Below are positions 25,791 to 39,435 of a stretch of 64,000 nucleotides of DNA, one piece after another (position 1 is the stretch's first letter; each line of letters opens with the position of its first letter). The DNA comes from Psoroptes ovis (taxonomy: Eukaryota > Arthropoda > Arachnida > Sarcoptiformes > Psoroptidae). The notes under the pieces were generated by a model that searched no databases, was not told the DNA's origin, and worked only from the letters and a program-made list of their open reading frames with translations. Made by a program: the position numbers and the translations under genes. The stretch is taken from the NCBI GenBank assembly GCA_002943765.1, contig PQWQ01000002.1, positions 4,526,001 through 4,590,000 on the forward strand. Reading direction: 5' to 3'.

Positions 25791-26258
25791 TTATAATGTT
25801 GCCAATACACGACTGAATGAAAATAATGTTGTCGATAATGTTAATCCACAACCCCATATCATTGCATAAATAGGATACATTGCAAATGATGCTGTACGAT
25901 AAACGCTTGCAATCACAGCCGATGTTATTGAATATGAAAATAATGGAGTAATGATTGATGATAATAATATCACAATTGGACTATAACGTGCAATTTTATG
26001 TCGCCTTAACGATGCAAATGCTATTGCTGATGCTATTAGATAGATGAAAACTGATGACACTAATGACCATAAAAATATGTAATACCACATTGCTATATAA
26101 AAGGGAAAAAACAGATTTTACAAATTAATCCAATTTAGAAAAAAAAGTGAAATTATAATACCTAAAAAACTTTCAATCGGTTGATTGCCCAATATGATTA
26201 CATCCCAAAATGATCCCAATATTGATGTATCGAAATCTTTTGAATAACCGATTCCCAT
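25791..26258 (-). CDS. TMEM170A: TMEM170 family ER membrane protein
   Basis: Two exons: 26162-26258 (start ATG 26258) and 25791-26092, with a short intron, phase 1. The joined product is 132 aa. The second exon begins with an MWYYIFLWSLVSS block and ends RVLATL, closely matching the conserved MWY-FLWALVSS start and the RILATL end of vertebrate TMEM170. Three hydrophobic helices follow in the family order. TMEM170 proteins sit in the ER and nuclear envelope and influence ER sheet formation (family knowledge). Minus-strand AATAAA copies occur 17 nt and about 35 nt past the stop. The mariner remnant begins about 440 bp upstream. TMEM170B is the alternative paralogue name; arthropods usually have a single gene. 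Confidence 0.9.
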
Positions 26259-26700
26259 TATTGAATGGATTAAATGTCAAAAACAACAAAAATTATTCAA
26301 AATCTTAACAAATTTTAATCAAAATAAAATTCAAAAATTTGTTTTGATTTTGAGTTTAAAAATTATGAAAAATAAAAATTAAACAACCGAAACTATCGAT
26401 AAAATCGATATTTTCAAAAGGCGGCATTTTTGAAATTACTCATCATACATTAAAATTGCTATTAACATTTAATGATTTCAATACCCAAACACGGTATGAT
26501 TCATCGATTGGTAATCCAGCGTTTCAAATTTTATTATTCTCTTTTTTTCACTCTCGATTCTTTGCTGTTGTTTGCTTTCGATTATTATTATTTCATTCAA
26601 CTTTAAAAACTTTTTATTACTAAATGATTGATTTCGACATTTTTTTTCGATTGTTGCCATTATTAACATTATTTTAAACACACAATTTTGCTTCATCGTA
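26259..26700. other. TMEM170 upstream region
   Basis: The likely promoter and 5' UTR of the TMEM170 gene. A moderately complex patch at 26390-26700 contains no supported ORF. It ends at the TA dinucleotide (26699-26700) used by the mariner insertion. Confidence 0.4.
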
Positions 26701-26725
26701 TTAGGTTGGTGAAAAAGTTTTCCAT
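26701..26725. repeat. Mariner left terminal inverted repeat
   Basis: 25 bp that match the reverse complement of 27940-27964 perfectly; similarity weakens after that. Confidence 0.95.
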
Positions 26726-26753
26726 CATTTTTATACGAACTTCAAGACTTGAT

Positions 26754-27783
26754 TTAACATACTTTGGATTGTCCGATTCTGATCAAACAAGCACCGATGT
26801 GTTCGATGATTTGTGGCCATTTTGAAAGTAACTTAATAATAGACGTATTATAGAAGCCTGGGTCCCTATTTGTAAAAAACCCAAGGAGTCGATTTTCACA
26901 ATCGTTCCTAGATTCGAATTTTTCACCACCATAGAAATTTTGCAATCAGAGTAAAACATGATAAACGCTTAGTGACAAGTCCGGACTGTATTGTGGATAC
27001 ATCAGAACCTCCTAATCAGGCCCCCTGAATTTCCGGCGAGTCATCAAAGATGCATGTTAGATAGCGATGCCTTGATGAAATGCAACACCTTTCTTGATGG
27101 CCGTTTCTGGCCGATCGCTAGCATCAAACGGTCTAGTTATTGATAGTAGAAATCAGAATTGAGCATTTGGACCATATGGGAGCAATTCATATTGAATAAT
27201 GCCCTTCTAGTCCCACAAAATGCATAGCAGAACCCTCAAAACCGTTAGTCAAGGTTTGGCCACCGTTTAAGGTGCTTAACCACTCTTTGACCTCGATCGT
27301 TTTCGCACAGGATTATCGTGTGTGATCCATTTCTGATATCCAGTAGCCATCAGTTCAAGAAATGGGTCCATTTCATTCCGTTTGGCCAAGGCTTCACTTA
27401 TGGAAATTCGATCAATCATGTTTTTTTCAGCTAAACGGTGTGGCACCCAAACATAGAGCTTTTTTCGGATTCAGCTTTGTGAAAATGGTTCGAAACTGTT
27501 TTATGGTCAATCTTCAGTTCCTGGGCCATGTCATGACTGATAACATGTCGGTCTACTTCGATCGGTTCCACGATTCTATCGACATTTTCAAGGGTCGATC
27601 GGCCGGACCTTTGACATCGAAAATTTCTGAACAGAATCGACGAAACCAAAATAGCGCATAATGGGCTGATACAGTATCTGACCCATAAACATCATCCACA
27701 ATTTCAGCCGCCTAGCTTGCGTTAACGGCTTTGTCCAAGAAAAAATGTAAAATGTACCCAATTTTTTCTTTGATTACTTTCAT
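26754..27783 (-). pseudogene. Mariner transposase pseudogene
   Basis: A start at 27783 and a stop at 26754 span about 343 codons, close to the normal mariner length of about 345. Family pieces are readable: the N-terminal helix-turn-helix region, DMAQELKIDHKTVSNH, the YSPDL motif near the third catalytic residue, and the C-terminal EKFESRNDCENRLL...IRIGQSKVC. The frame is broken by stops, including a TAG in the N-terminal region and a TGA shortly after the catalytic YSPDL block. The third Asp of the DD34D triad appears changed to Val (SVYH where SDYH is usual). It is therefore inactive, though it could be mobilised in trans through its intact ITRs. Confidence 0.9.
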
Positions 27784-27939
27784 CTTTGACCCGCTGTATC
27801 TCACGACCTAGTGAACCTAGCAAAAAACAACAAACGAATTTTTATACAGCAAGATATCACCTTTCCAACGAACTTAATTTCAAAAATGTCAGATGGATAC
27901 TTTTTGAGATATTCATCATCAAAGCCATCTAATGAAAAA

Positions 27940-27964
27940 ATGGAAAACTTTTTCACCAACCTAA
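27940..27964. repeat. Mariner right terminal inverted repeat
   Basis: Perfect inverted copy of 26701-26725, followed by the duplicated TA. Confidence 0.95.
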
Positions 27965-30707
27965 TATTAGTTTCATGATGTGTGTCATGTTGTGTGTGTG
28001 TAATCCAATCGACTTTCACTCTCAATTATTTTCACTGGTTTTCACTGATGTATTCACTGGTATATTGCAATCACTAATTGGGATTTTCGATGATGCGAAA
28101 AAAAAACTGAAAATAAATAAAATTAATTCGATTATGATCACAAAACAAAACAAAAACCAAAAAAAAATATTTATGCCAAAACCATAAAATTTAATACCAC
28201 AAAAATATAATGAATAAATAAACAAGCGAAAAAATACCAAATGTAAATACAGTGTCGTTGCCATCTTTGACAGCCAATGATACCAAAACCAATGGTTGTG
28301 GGCATTTATTAAACAAAATAAAACATGGAAAAAAAATTTAAAACAAATTATGCATCCTATTCAAATTAAATTAACAGGATATTAAACATGATCATTATTA
28401 TGATTGGAAAAACCAAAATAAAAAAATGAAAGCCAAATTCAAAAATAAAACAAAACATGAAAAATCATCATAATCATGATTGATAGATTGATTGATTAAG
28501 GTTCAATATACATAATATTAAAAAAAATGTTCAGTGATTTTGATTCGTTTTTTCTTGTTTTTTGAATTATCATTTTGAAACTAAAGAGAAATATTAATGA
28601 CATTGAATAGTGAATGTGTGAGAGTGTGCCTGTGCTTATGTGCATTGAATCCAAGTGCAATACGTTCAATTGAATGCCATTGATTCTAAACATTGAATTT
28701 CAATGAGTTCGAAATGGGTTTTGAAATCAAATTTTGAATCGATTGTTGATTGTAAAACATAACAATTGATTTCAAAATGATGATTTAAATCAATTTCCTA
28801 TGATTTTATCCGAAATTTTCGCTTTGTTTGTTTTTTGAAATAAAAAATAATATGAAACAATTATATTTTGTTTAATTGAAAATTCGATTGATTCAAATTT
28901 TCCATTATTCAATTGTTTTTTCTTTTTTGCTTTGTTCATTGATTGATTATCATCATAAATTGAATAATATGAATTTCAGTATTCGTGTATTTAAATTCAA
29001 ATTCAAATGTTTACGTGTTCTTTTGTGTTCAGAATTGTGTCATATTGTTGAATGTAATCATTGCATTCAAAATAAATTAATGTGTGAATTGATTGATTTG
29101 AATAATTTGAAATTTCTCATCAAAATTGCCCGAAATTATTGCATCGATTCATAGATTTTTGTGTGAATGCAACAATTTGGATTTGAAGATTTCAAAAAAT
29201 TCAATTTTTTTTTTGTTGCAAAACTTATTCATCTGAATCACCTGTGTGATGTCTTTTCGTTCAAATTTAATTCATTTGTTATCATTTTAATCATATGGAC
29301 CATCGACAAAACGACGTAGACAGACATTTGTTACAGATGCGTGTGTTTTTTGTTGTATGAAAAATACAAAAAACAAAATACAAAATGCATGAAATTTAAA
29401 TGACAGATGAGAGAAAAGGAAATGAATGAATTGAACGTTAATACATTTGAATTTTTTGAAAACAAAACACAAAAAATTAAAATGATTTGACCTATCTTGA
29501 ATTGTAAAATTTTTATTTTTTTGGAAAATTTTTTTTTTCGATGCTTTTGTTTTTGTTTATCATTATTGTTTAATCGTAATAATAATAATTATTATTATTA
29601 TTATAACGATAACAATAATAATAATTATTATTATCATTATGATGATAATTTATATACATTGGCAAGATGATAATAATGATGTTAATATGAAATGAATTTT
29701 GAAATAATTTGAATCTCTTTAATTCTCAAAAAGATTTAAAAATTCAGAAATTTTTTTGAAATTATTCAAAATTCCATCCATTTATTTCGAAACGTGAAAA
29801 AATTCAAATAAATTCAAATTTTCTAAAATCATGAAATCAAAATTCTCATTCATTTTTTGCAGTTATTTTTTGTGTGTGAATTTAATTTGATTTTTTTTTT
29901 ATTTTCAAAAAGAAAACAAATTTGATTTAGTTTTTCCATATTTTCGTGCATTTGGACTGACAACAAATGATTTTTTCATTTGATTTTGTAAACGAAATAT
30001 TAAACAAAAAACAAAAAAAAATATGAAATCATGAAACCATGACATTTTTTTTTTGTTTTTGTTTTGGTAATTTTCATTTTTATATTTTTATTTTCATCTA
30101 CAATTGTCAAAAAAAACCACACAGTAATTTTTCCACCATTCAAATATTGTGATGAACATATATAATACTTAATGCTGAAACATATAAAAATACGCGGATG
30201 AATACAATTAAATTTTTTCATTTATTCAAAGATACAAATGAAATAAACGAAATAATATTTCCATGTACGCTTTTCCACAGTGCATACGGCTCGTTGGCGG
30301 TATCGTTACCTACAATTCACCTGCACATTTTACCATTTTACCTTGCTGTGTTTTTGTATTTATTTTTTTTTCGTATATAATTCGTTTATTAATTTTTATT
30401 TTTTTTGCTTGCTGTGTTTTTACCTTTATTTTTATTATTCATTCATTCATTCATTTCTATGTTAGTATTGCTTCCATATTGTCGGCAATGATGATGATGA
30501 TGATGGTCACCAATTTGAATGAATTATTATTGTGAGGGTGGGAGAGTGCTGTGGAGTGAGAGAGAGAAGAAATTACAGAAATTATTGATTCAAAAAAAAA
30601 AAACAAGAAATTAACTAAAAAAAAGTACCACAACAAAACGAAGAAGAAGGCGAAGAAGAAGGAACAAAATAATGAATAAATTTTGCAAGAAAATATTCAT
30701 AGTTTAC

Positions 30708-30712
30708 GACAG

Positions 30713-30743
<31 letters not shown>

Positions 30744-30762
30744 TACAGCACAACAATCAATG
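30708..30762. repeat. CAG/CAA-rich imperfect repeat
   Basis: A run of CAA and CAG units next to GAA-rich DNA. One frame gives poly-Ser/Asn within a 50-odd codon ORF starting near 30672, another poly-Gln; no protein family is visible. It could be the 5' UTR of a distant gene. Confidence 0.6.
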
Positions 30763-32184
30763 GTATGAATAAATGTATGCAAAAGGAAAATGAATTAGTT
30801 GTGAATTTTCAAATTCAAACAAAACGACAATAGCAACAACAACAACAACGACCGCATCAACCGAAGACAATAATAAATATTGTCGAGAAGATTTTGTGTT
30901 ATTTCAATAATGAAGAACAAATAAAACAAGATTTTACTTTATTTTTTATTATTTTTACAATTGTCATAGTGAAAATTTCATAGCAAACACCTGTGTTCGT
31001 ATCATTTGTTTCGAAGCAAAACAATTTATTCATTCATTCGTATCATGACGATTCTATTCTGTTTTTATGTGAGAAATGAAAATTGAAATAAAATAATGAA
31101 TTTATATTCAAAATATCAATCGAAACAAATATCATCCGTAGCTTCATCAATGGTCAAACGTCTTTTAAACGATAATTATAATTTATCTTAACAACCAAAG
31201 TGACAATAAACAAAACGACGATATTAACAGAAATGATAAATACAATTTAAAAGTGAACAGAAAACAATTATTAAATGTGAATGAATGAATAAATGAATAT
31301 TTGTTACCGTGGTCACTTTTTTTTCATTTTTCAATATTTTACTTCCAGGTTATTTTTTTCTGCATTTGTATTCAGGTGAAAATCATTTGCATATTAGCAA
31401 CCACTTTTCAATGCTTTAATGTATTTACTGGTGTTGGATGATTCGGTAGTGGTGGTTGGTGGTGTTGGTGACTTTTTTTAATATTTTGTTTGACCTGTGA
31501 TTTTTTTTTTACATTTGACCAAACTTATTTTTTCACTTATGACATTTCATACTTTGACCTTGCTATTTCGCAGTTTACCTCTATCATTGATCATGCAATA
31601 ATCGTAAGGCTTCAACGTGAACAAAGTGTAGCCAAGTTTTCCCAAAAAAAAAAAACAAATCATTTGAATGTGTGGTCACATGAAAAACTGATTTCGATTC
31701 ATGAGAAAATTTGTTTTTTTTTTCGTAAAAAATAAAATCAAATTTTGATTATTTATTCAAATACTATTTTCAATATTCATACACACACACATTTGTATCC
31801 ATCTTTAAAATAAATTATTGAAAAAATATTGTGAAATTATTTACATTTTGAAATGAAATGAAACTAGTGAAAGATTTGAAAATTATTCAACAAATTCAAA
31901 AATTAATTTGATTTTAAAAATTTGATAATCATTTTCTGTTTCTGATTATATGATCAGCTGAATACGCTTTGAATAAATGATTTGAAAAAAAAATTAAATA
32001 AGAAAATTATCAAAAATAAAAAGAAAAAAAGGTCAACGAAAAAAAACTATTTATTTATTCACATAATAATTTTCAAGATTAATTCAAATTTTGTTATTTT
32101 TTTGTGTGTGTTTGTTTGTTTGTTCTCAATTTAATTTTTCAATCTTCATCAATTTTCAAATAAATAATTTCTCCTGTTTCCATT

Positions 32185-32214
32185 TTCATTCATTCATTCA
32201 TTCATTCATTCATT
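32185..32214. repeat. (TTCA)n microsatellite
   Basis: About seven tandem TTCA units. Confidence 0.9.
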
Positions 32215-33641
32215 TATACAACGAAAATATCATTGAACAATTTCAATTGAATAATCTCATTTTGATACACTTATATTCAAATATGTGTATGATGATATGT
32301 GCATACAAAGTGCATAACAAAGTCAATGTTTTTGTCCATCGCAGTTTTTATTTTATCTGCTTTTTTTTTTGTTAATAAATTTATTGGAAAATGTGTAAAT
32401 TTTGCAGTTTAAAAAATGAAATTTATTTTTTTATTATTCAAATCAAAAATTTTGAAAAAAAATTTTAAAATTTAATTGAAATTGAATTGAAATCATAATT
32501 TCTAATCACGAACATCAGTGAAACTGCCAAAAAGAAAAGCGAAAAAAAATTCAACTTATGAAGATCTAGGAGAAATAGCAAATTTCACATTGAATTATTC
32601 AACACTCTATCATCAACATCAAATATAATCATCGTCATCATCATCATCATCATTAATAATCATTAATTACATTAACAATAATTCCCATATAGCACACAAA
32701 TGAACATGAAAATATAAACATAAACAAGTAAATGATTGTGTGTGTGTCCATTAATTGAGAATTTTTCGTTTTTTTTTTTTGTTGAATATTTGTGTTTCTG
32801 TGGAGAAAACTAGCAAATAATTGAATTTGAAATCGAAAATGGAAAAACATTAAACATCATTTACTTTTCATCACATAAACAATTGAAGAAAAAAATTATT
32901 GGCAATCATCATTAGTAGTAATCAATGATGTTATACTGAATGAAATTTAATCAATCAATCAATTCATTCAATCATTTATTCAATGAATAAATTAATTAAT
33001 AAATAAATGAATACAATTCATACGAAACAAAACTTATTTTTGAAAAAAAAATTCAAATAGAATCCAAGATTTCAAATATTCTTCAAGTGATTTCCCCTTA
33101 CAATTATTTATGTAATGCATCAGGAATAGTGTTTTTTTTTTTTTTGCTTTGAAATCAATCGAAAACAACAAAAAATGATGTTGTAAATCATCAGTGATAT
33201 GTTACATTTGTTTTTTACGAAATCAGAGTGTAAATTCCTTGTGTTTCATTGCTGATTTATATTTGATTTTCTTTGATTTCTTCTAAACACAATAATTATT
33301 AAGTTTTATGTGTGTGTTTGGATTAACAACATCGACAATTAAAAATAATCGACGATTTAATTTTGAAAAAAAAATTTGACAGTAATTTCTTAGAAAAAAA
33401 ATGATTGTTGTATTATTGTTGCCCAATTTTAAATGTCTAAAACATTAACAACATCCAAAAAACGAAGAAATTCAAAGCAATCATTTTTCTAGCTCAAACA
33501 TAATTTATGTGTGTTTTTTTTTTTGGACAAAATAATAATGAATCGACAAGATCATTTGATTATTGTTGTTTGTTTGTAGAAAAAAAAGAAAAGAAAATGT
33601 AAATCTATGATCAATGGATCATGTAAAATAATTTTGATCAT

Positions 33642-33667
33642 ATCATCATCATCATCATCATCATCAT
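33642..33667. repeat. (ATC)n microsatellite
   Basis: Eight to nine tandem ATC units. Confidence 0.9.
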
Positions 33668-34184
33668 TTAACATCGAAATGAAATGAAAAAGAAATAAAA
33701 TATCTCAAAATTTTCCACTTTCATCTTTATTTTCCCATTGTAAAATTTGTATTATTCTTAATGTTTTTCATTTTTTTTTTTTTACTTTGCTTTACAAAAT
33801 GCTCAGTCATCATTAGAAATCTATGAAAAGGAAAAAAAATTATAAATAAATTATTATGATTTTCATCAAAGAACTTTTGGCTTAAACTGAAAAAAAAAAT
33901 TCAAGTCATTTTTGTGTTTCATTTGATTTTATTTTTCAATGTTTTTTTCTTTTTTCGTTTCTTTCTCATTATATTCACAATTCAAATCATTGAAAGCCAT
34001 TTTTATCTATCAATTTTATGGAATCCTGCTGATTTTAACAATTTTTTTCTCCATTCTCATTCACATACAAGAAAAAAATATTTATTTTCTCAAATTTCAA
34101 ATGTTTGTTTGTGAAAAAAATTATAACAAGTGAATCGTAAAATCTTTCGAAAATAGCCTGTGGTCAACCAAAAAAAGAATAATA

Positions 34185-35144
34185 ATGAATAATAGCAAAC
34201 GAATCAAAATGAAAAAACAAATGCCGAATAGAATAATCACAATGATGATTATTGAAAAAAAATCAATGTATTGTCTGTCAATGACATGTCTATTAATATT
34301 GAATTTCAAATTATTATTATTATTCGATAATGTTTGGGCCATTCCAACATTGATCGATAGTAATATTAATGACAGTAATAGTTATAATAATTATAATAAT
34401 CATAATATAAATCACAATTCAAATAATGATGATGAAAATGATCAAATAAAAGTTCAATCATCATTTAAATATAATAATAATAATGATAATCGATCAATAA
34501 GATCGATGAATGACGATCATCATAGTCATGATCATCATCATCACCATAGTAGCGGACCAAATCGGTTTAACACTTCGAATGAAGAAGTGACAACAACAAT
34601 ATTGCCATATTATATTGAAAATTCAATACCATCATCATCATCAAATATTACGAATCAAAAAAATTTTCAATCTTCAACTCCAATGTCTTCATCATCATCA
34701 TCTTCATCTATATATTATCATAAATTGAATAATAATAATGATAAAAATCATCATCATCATCAACAACAACAACCACAAACCGATTTATATACGATAGAAT
34801 TGACATCATCTCCATCATCATCGATACTGAATAATCAAAATCATGATCATAATCATCATCATCAGCAACAGCAGCAGCAACAACAACAGCATCACAATTC
34901 AAGACAAGCAAAACTAGATGATGATAATTTAATATTCAATTATAAATGTCCTAAACAACATTTCATACATCCATGTGATTGTCTCGGTATGTGTCCTCTA
35001 AAAAAGATTTTCAATTTTTTTTGCTGTACAATGGCGGTCATCAAAATCAATGATTTCTTTTTTTCTTCTTTTATCATTTCTTTTCATTTTCTTGTATGAA
35101 TCATCCTTCAAATGCATCGAAAAATAAAAAAATATTGAAAACTC

Positions 35145-35175
<31 letters not shown>

Positions 35176-36340
35176 TGATTTCTCATCATAATCATTCATT
35201 CATTTCAAATCTAAATAAAATAAGAACTTGATAAACGAGCTGAAATGTATGATGATGGAAGTGGTGATAACAATGATAATGATGATAATGTCGGTAGTGC
35301 TGGTAATTATAATAATAAAATGAATGATGATGATAATAATAATAATAATAATAACGATTTTAATGGTACACCAACATTCGAAATGATTGAAGAGGATCCA
35401 ATACATCCTGATCTTATTGAAACAGTTGTATTATGTAAAAATATACGTAATGCACAAGTACTTACTGAAGCGATTCGTGGTTTTCAAGGTAAAAGAAAAA
35501 TTGGAAAAAAATTTTAGATAAAATTGAAATTTTAATTTATTTTCCTCTTATCCTTAATTTTAATTAGGACATCGTGTGAATTATATGGTACTTGATGGAT
35601 GTAAACTACCTCCTTTTCCTAATAAGTAAGTTATCTATTTATTTATTTTTTTTTTCTCATTAATTAATTCCAATGATGATAGGAAATGCACAGAAAAACA
35701 CTTTGAAATTGATTATATAATTATTTTTCATTCCTTCAATGGCACACAGACATTGATCGATTGATGTATGCTTTTTTTCTTGTTTAAATATTGAATAAAA
35801 AAATGTTTATTTTAAGTATTGTGGATAGAGCAAAAGCAAAGAAAGAAACCATGAAAATAAAAACAGTTTAAGCATAATAATTGTGACTAATTGCTAAATA
35901 TTAATGGATAATGATAGTAATCTTATGGGCAAACACATCCATTTTTTTCAAAATTCAAAATAAATAAGAAAATTGGAATAATCTAACATAACTAAACTTT
36001 ATACAAAATTAGCCTATTTATTCACATATAATATTAAATTTTGTTTCAATATTTAGAAGAAAAGTTTTCTTTTTTTTATATTTATTTACTCAAAAAAATG
36101 AATTAAAACACAATGAAACTAATTTAAAATCAATCCATTTTAATTTAATAATGATTATAATGCTAAGAATAATAATAATAATTTTTTTCCTTTTATTTAT
36201 TTTTATCATTATGTAAAAAAAGCATATTCAAGGGCATTCACATTGTTTGGATGGAAATTCTCAATTCAACCATGCAATTTCATGACAATTTTTTTCAAAA
36301 TCATCATAATAACAATCATCACCATCATCATTGTCCATGA
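34185..36340 (+). CDS. Secreted or surface protein with LRR-N-terminal-like region and low-complexity N-terminus
   Basis: Exons by splice sites and frame: 34185-34986, 35225-35488, 35568-35625 and, less surely, 36223-36340 (TGA). A hydrophobic leader (TCLLILNFKLLLLFDNVWA) suggests secretion; a later Met just before it is the more likely start. Then follow long Asn/Ser/His/Gln/Asp tracts, a Cys motif (CPKQHFIHPCDCLE) like the N-cap of extracellular LRR proteins, an acidic Asn-rich insertion, and an LRR-like stretch (TVVLCKNIRNAQVLTEAI, then LPPFPNNIFKGIHIVWMEI). The predicted last exon ends in a His/Asn-rich tail, with AATAAA at 36403-36408. If that exon is correct the protein stops after one or two LRR-like units, short for the family; an unseen alternative exon could extend it. 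Exon 4 has a weak polypyrimidine tract. Confidence 0.6.
35150..35175. repeat. (CA)n microsatellite in an intron
   Basis: About thirteen CA units within the first intron of the signal-peptide LRR-like gene. Confidence 0.95.
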
Positions 36341-39300
36341 AAATTGAAATGGTAAACAATAGAATTGAAAATCAACCTTTTTAAATTCATCTTACTAATG
36401 TAAATAAATCATTTTGAATGAATTCATGCATCGAACATCGATCAATTGTGATTAATAATCAATATTTTTTCATCATTTTGGATCAAAATTATTTGTCAAA
36501 AAAATAATGATGCTGGTTTTAGTGTTTTTCATCTTTATTTGAATTGAAAAATTTTTTCTCTCTGTTTTTATCATTTTTTCTATTATATATTATATTTTAC
36601 ATTTTTCATCATTATTTATGCATGTATTATTTTTTACCTTATTTTATGCTAATTCTATTATTAGTATTATTCTATGATCATCAATTAATTAATTATGTTT
36701 TTTTTCTTTTCTTTATTTGTGAATAATAATAATAATAATAATTATAATTAAAAACAAATTGAAAAAATTCTATTTTTATAAATGAGCTGTGAATTATGAA
36801 AGCTTTGGTATGAATTAATTTTCACATGATTTCGAATGGAAAAATTCCATTATCTTCCGGATTTCATTTCAAAAATAGTTATCTTCCCAAAAAATTCATT
36901 AACAACTGGCAAATAAAATAAAAAAAATTTTGAGAAGAAATGAAAAAATTCAGCTAATTGAAAAATGAATGCCAGATAAAAATATCATAGAATAAATTGT
37001 TCAAAGAATTTGTCATTTTATTTAATGCATTTAAATACATGTTTTTCTTTGCAAATGCATAAATTAAAGATCATTATCATCTAATTTGATCGTTATTATA
37101 ATTAGCCATAAAAATAATCATTTATTTTCTTTGCTAATTGTGAACAGAAACTTTAGAATCATTTTCTCATTGAAGAAAATAATAAATGATACATAATAAT
37201 CATGACGCCCAATTAATACAATTCTTTTTTTGGTAGAAAATAAAATTTTTCAACAAAAAAAAATAATAATTTCCATCAAAATGATACACACACAAAAGAA
37301 TCATAAATACACAGTGATGATGATTCATTACACATTCATTCAGTAGGAATTCAATGATAATGATATCATCATCTTCATCATGATCATCATCATTATTTGT
37401 GAATGATCTAAAGTTAGATTAGTTATATCACCATTTTTTTCTGCGTTCAAATAATTTTTCATTGAAAAAAAAAAATAAACTACTATACCTTTTTGAAAAA
37501 ACCGACTAAACAGTTGAATGAAACCAATTGTTCAAAAATTGAATCATGGTAGGTCATTGACCAATGAAGAAAAATACAATAGAATAGAATAGAATTGAAT
37601 ACAATTTTATCATAAAAGGAAGGGTTTTTTTCCTTGTTCATGACTGAAAAATTCTTCCATTTTTCAGTTCAGTTTATCAAATACCAGCCGATTTATGTTG
37701 GTCATCATTAAAATTGTTCAATTTTTCGTTTGTTTAACAGAATGAATCATCAATTTATTCATTCTTACATTTGTTATTGTCCTGAATGAAGAATCGAAAT
37801 GTTTACTTTTCATATCTTGTCATGTTGGCTACGGTGCAAACGATTGTCAAAATTTTTGGCTAAAAACAATTCTGTTTGTTTTAAACATCTCTAATTTAAA
37901 TATGAAATATAAACACGTTTACCGCATAAATGTTTATGCAAATAGTGTGATTCCACAGCTATTCTATATGCATAATCAAATTTTGATAAAATAAAAATAC
38001 ACGGAGAGAATTCTGATCAAAATTTTTTGATCAAAATATAATCAAATTTTTTTTTTTTAAATTACAATTTATTTTTGATGACATAATCAAACCTCTGAAA
38101 ATCACAATATTTTAAAGGAATTTAATAATTTATTCATATTCATTTGAATAATTTTCAAAAAATAATAATATTGACAATAATTTCAAAGCAAACATAATAG
38201 CCAACATATTTTTTTTTCTCTTTTTCTTTTCTATAACAATTCATTTGGAAATATATTATGATTAGAATTTTTCATGTCAATCAATGTATGGCTTTGTGTG
38301 TGTGTTTGTTTGTTTGAATTTTATTTCATTTTTTTTCTGTTGACAAAATTAGCAACGATGAAAAAAATAAAATAAATTGTAACAAATCAATTTAAAATGA
38401 AATCCATAACATTTTTTCATTTTTTTTGTGGGGAAGATGTGGGTGTCATTTTCTGTGGTTGTAGTTAGGTATTGTATTTGGTGATGATGTTCACAAACAT
38501 ACATTTAGCCAAACAGGAATAAAATTCACAAAAAAATGAAAAACAAGCGGATGAATAAAACAGGATGGAATTGGATTAAGGATTTATTTTTCAATTATTT
38601 TCATTTATTTATAATTTCAAATTATTAATAAGGAGGTCAAAAACATCACTCACTAAACAAAAACAATAGAACAACAACACTTTGGTCAACTTCAATCGAT
38701 TGATATCGAATATTGATAAAAATAAATTACTTTACCAAATAAGAAGCGAAAGAAAAAAAAATCAAATAAAAATTCAAATCAAATCAAATAATTGAACAAA
38801 TCTTTAAAATGTAAAATTATAATTCAAAAAAAAAGAAAGAAAAATAAACCCGATTAATCATTATAATAATAATAATAATAAAGATGATAAAAATTTTACA
38901 ATTTTAAACTCTCCATTTATAGAAAAGAAGGCAAAGTAAAAGAAAAAAAAAGAGATTGTAAGATCTAAAAAATATGAATAAAAATTTATGAATTCATAAA
39001 TTAAAAATAAATTCAATTGATAAAAATATTTTGAATGAATTTCAATTTGAATGAATGAATGTATGAATGTAGTTAATTATTAATGAAGATCATGATAATT
39101 GTAATGGTAATAAAAACGAAATCAAAATAAAAATTGTATAGGGTATTATTCATTTTTTTTCTTCGTGTTTAGTTTTTTGCAGCAAATTTTTTTTATCAAT
39201 CGAATAATTCGTGTTCGTTCAATGAATTTCGTCTGGATTTTTTTTTTTTTTTTTTTGTATTTTATTGTTAAAATCATATTTGTTTCGTTTTTCAATGTGT

Positions 39301-39435
39301 TAATTTTCCAGAAATCAAAGTTTAGCTTGCTTTTCAGATGGTACAACAACAAGTAATTTTTGAAGGAATAATGTTAAATTATCTGAAATTGAATAGAAAT
39401 TGAAAAATTAGTTCATCAATTATATTGAATTGTTT
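36341..39435. other. AT-rich intergenic region, no gene seen
   Basis: Holds the probable poly(A) signals of the LRR-like gene (36403) and, on the minus strand, of the SLC7 gene (AATAAA at 39261-39266, about 170 nt past its stop). It otherwise consists of A/T runs, ATC/ATT tracts and short TG repeats. Further exons of the LRR-like gene were looked for and not found. Confidence 0.5.

Larger units (their letters stand above)
26701..27964 (-). mobile_element. Degenerate mariner (Tc1/mariner) DNA transposon
   Basis: A 1264-bp element bounded by terminal inverted repeats starting TTAGGTTGGTGAAAAAG, with TA on both sides (26699-26700 and 27965-27966), the classic mariner target. A broken transposase lies on the minus strand between them. 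Size and ITR sequence fit the mariner family. Subfamily looks irritans-like from the protein pieces, but that is tentative. Confidence 0.95.
27965..34184. other. 6.2-kb AT-rich region with microsatellites, no gene recognised
   Basis: Contains ATT/AAT runs (29575-29645), a CAG/CAA tract (30708-30762), an ATTC tetranucleotide (32185-32214) and an ATC repeat (33642-33667). A slightly GC-richer patch at 30263-30345 shows no family. The right end is the presumed promoter of the signal-peptide LRR-like gene. Confidence 0.5.

Noticed and set aside
29575..29645. Palindrome-like AAT/ATT tract as a hairpin RNA or terminator
   Set aside because: Explained by inverted trinucleotide microsatellites; no other evidence of an RNA gene.
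30263..30345. GC-richer patch reading FPQCIRLVGGIV in one frame (trypsin-like GGIV)
   Set aside because: Only a four-residue coincidence; no serine protease motifs follow in any frame.
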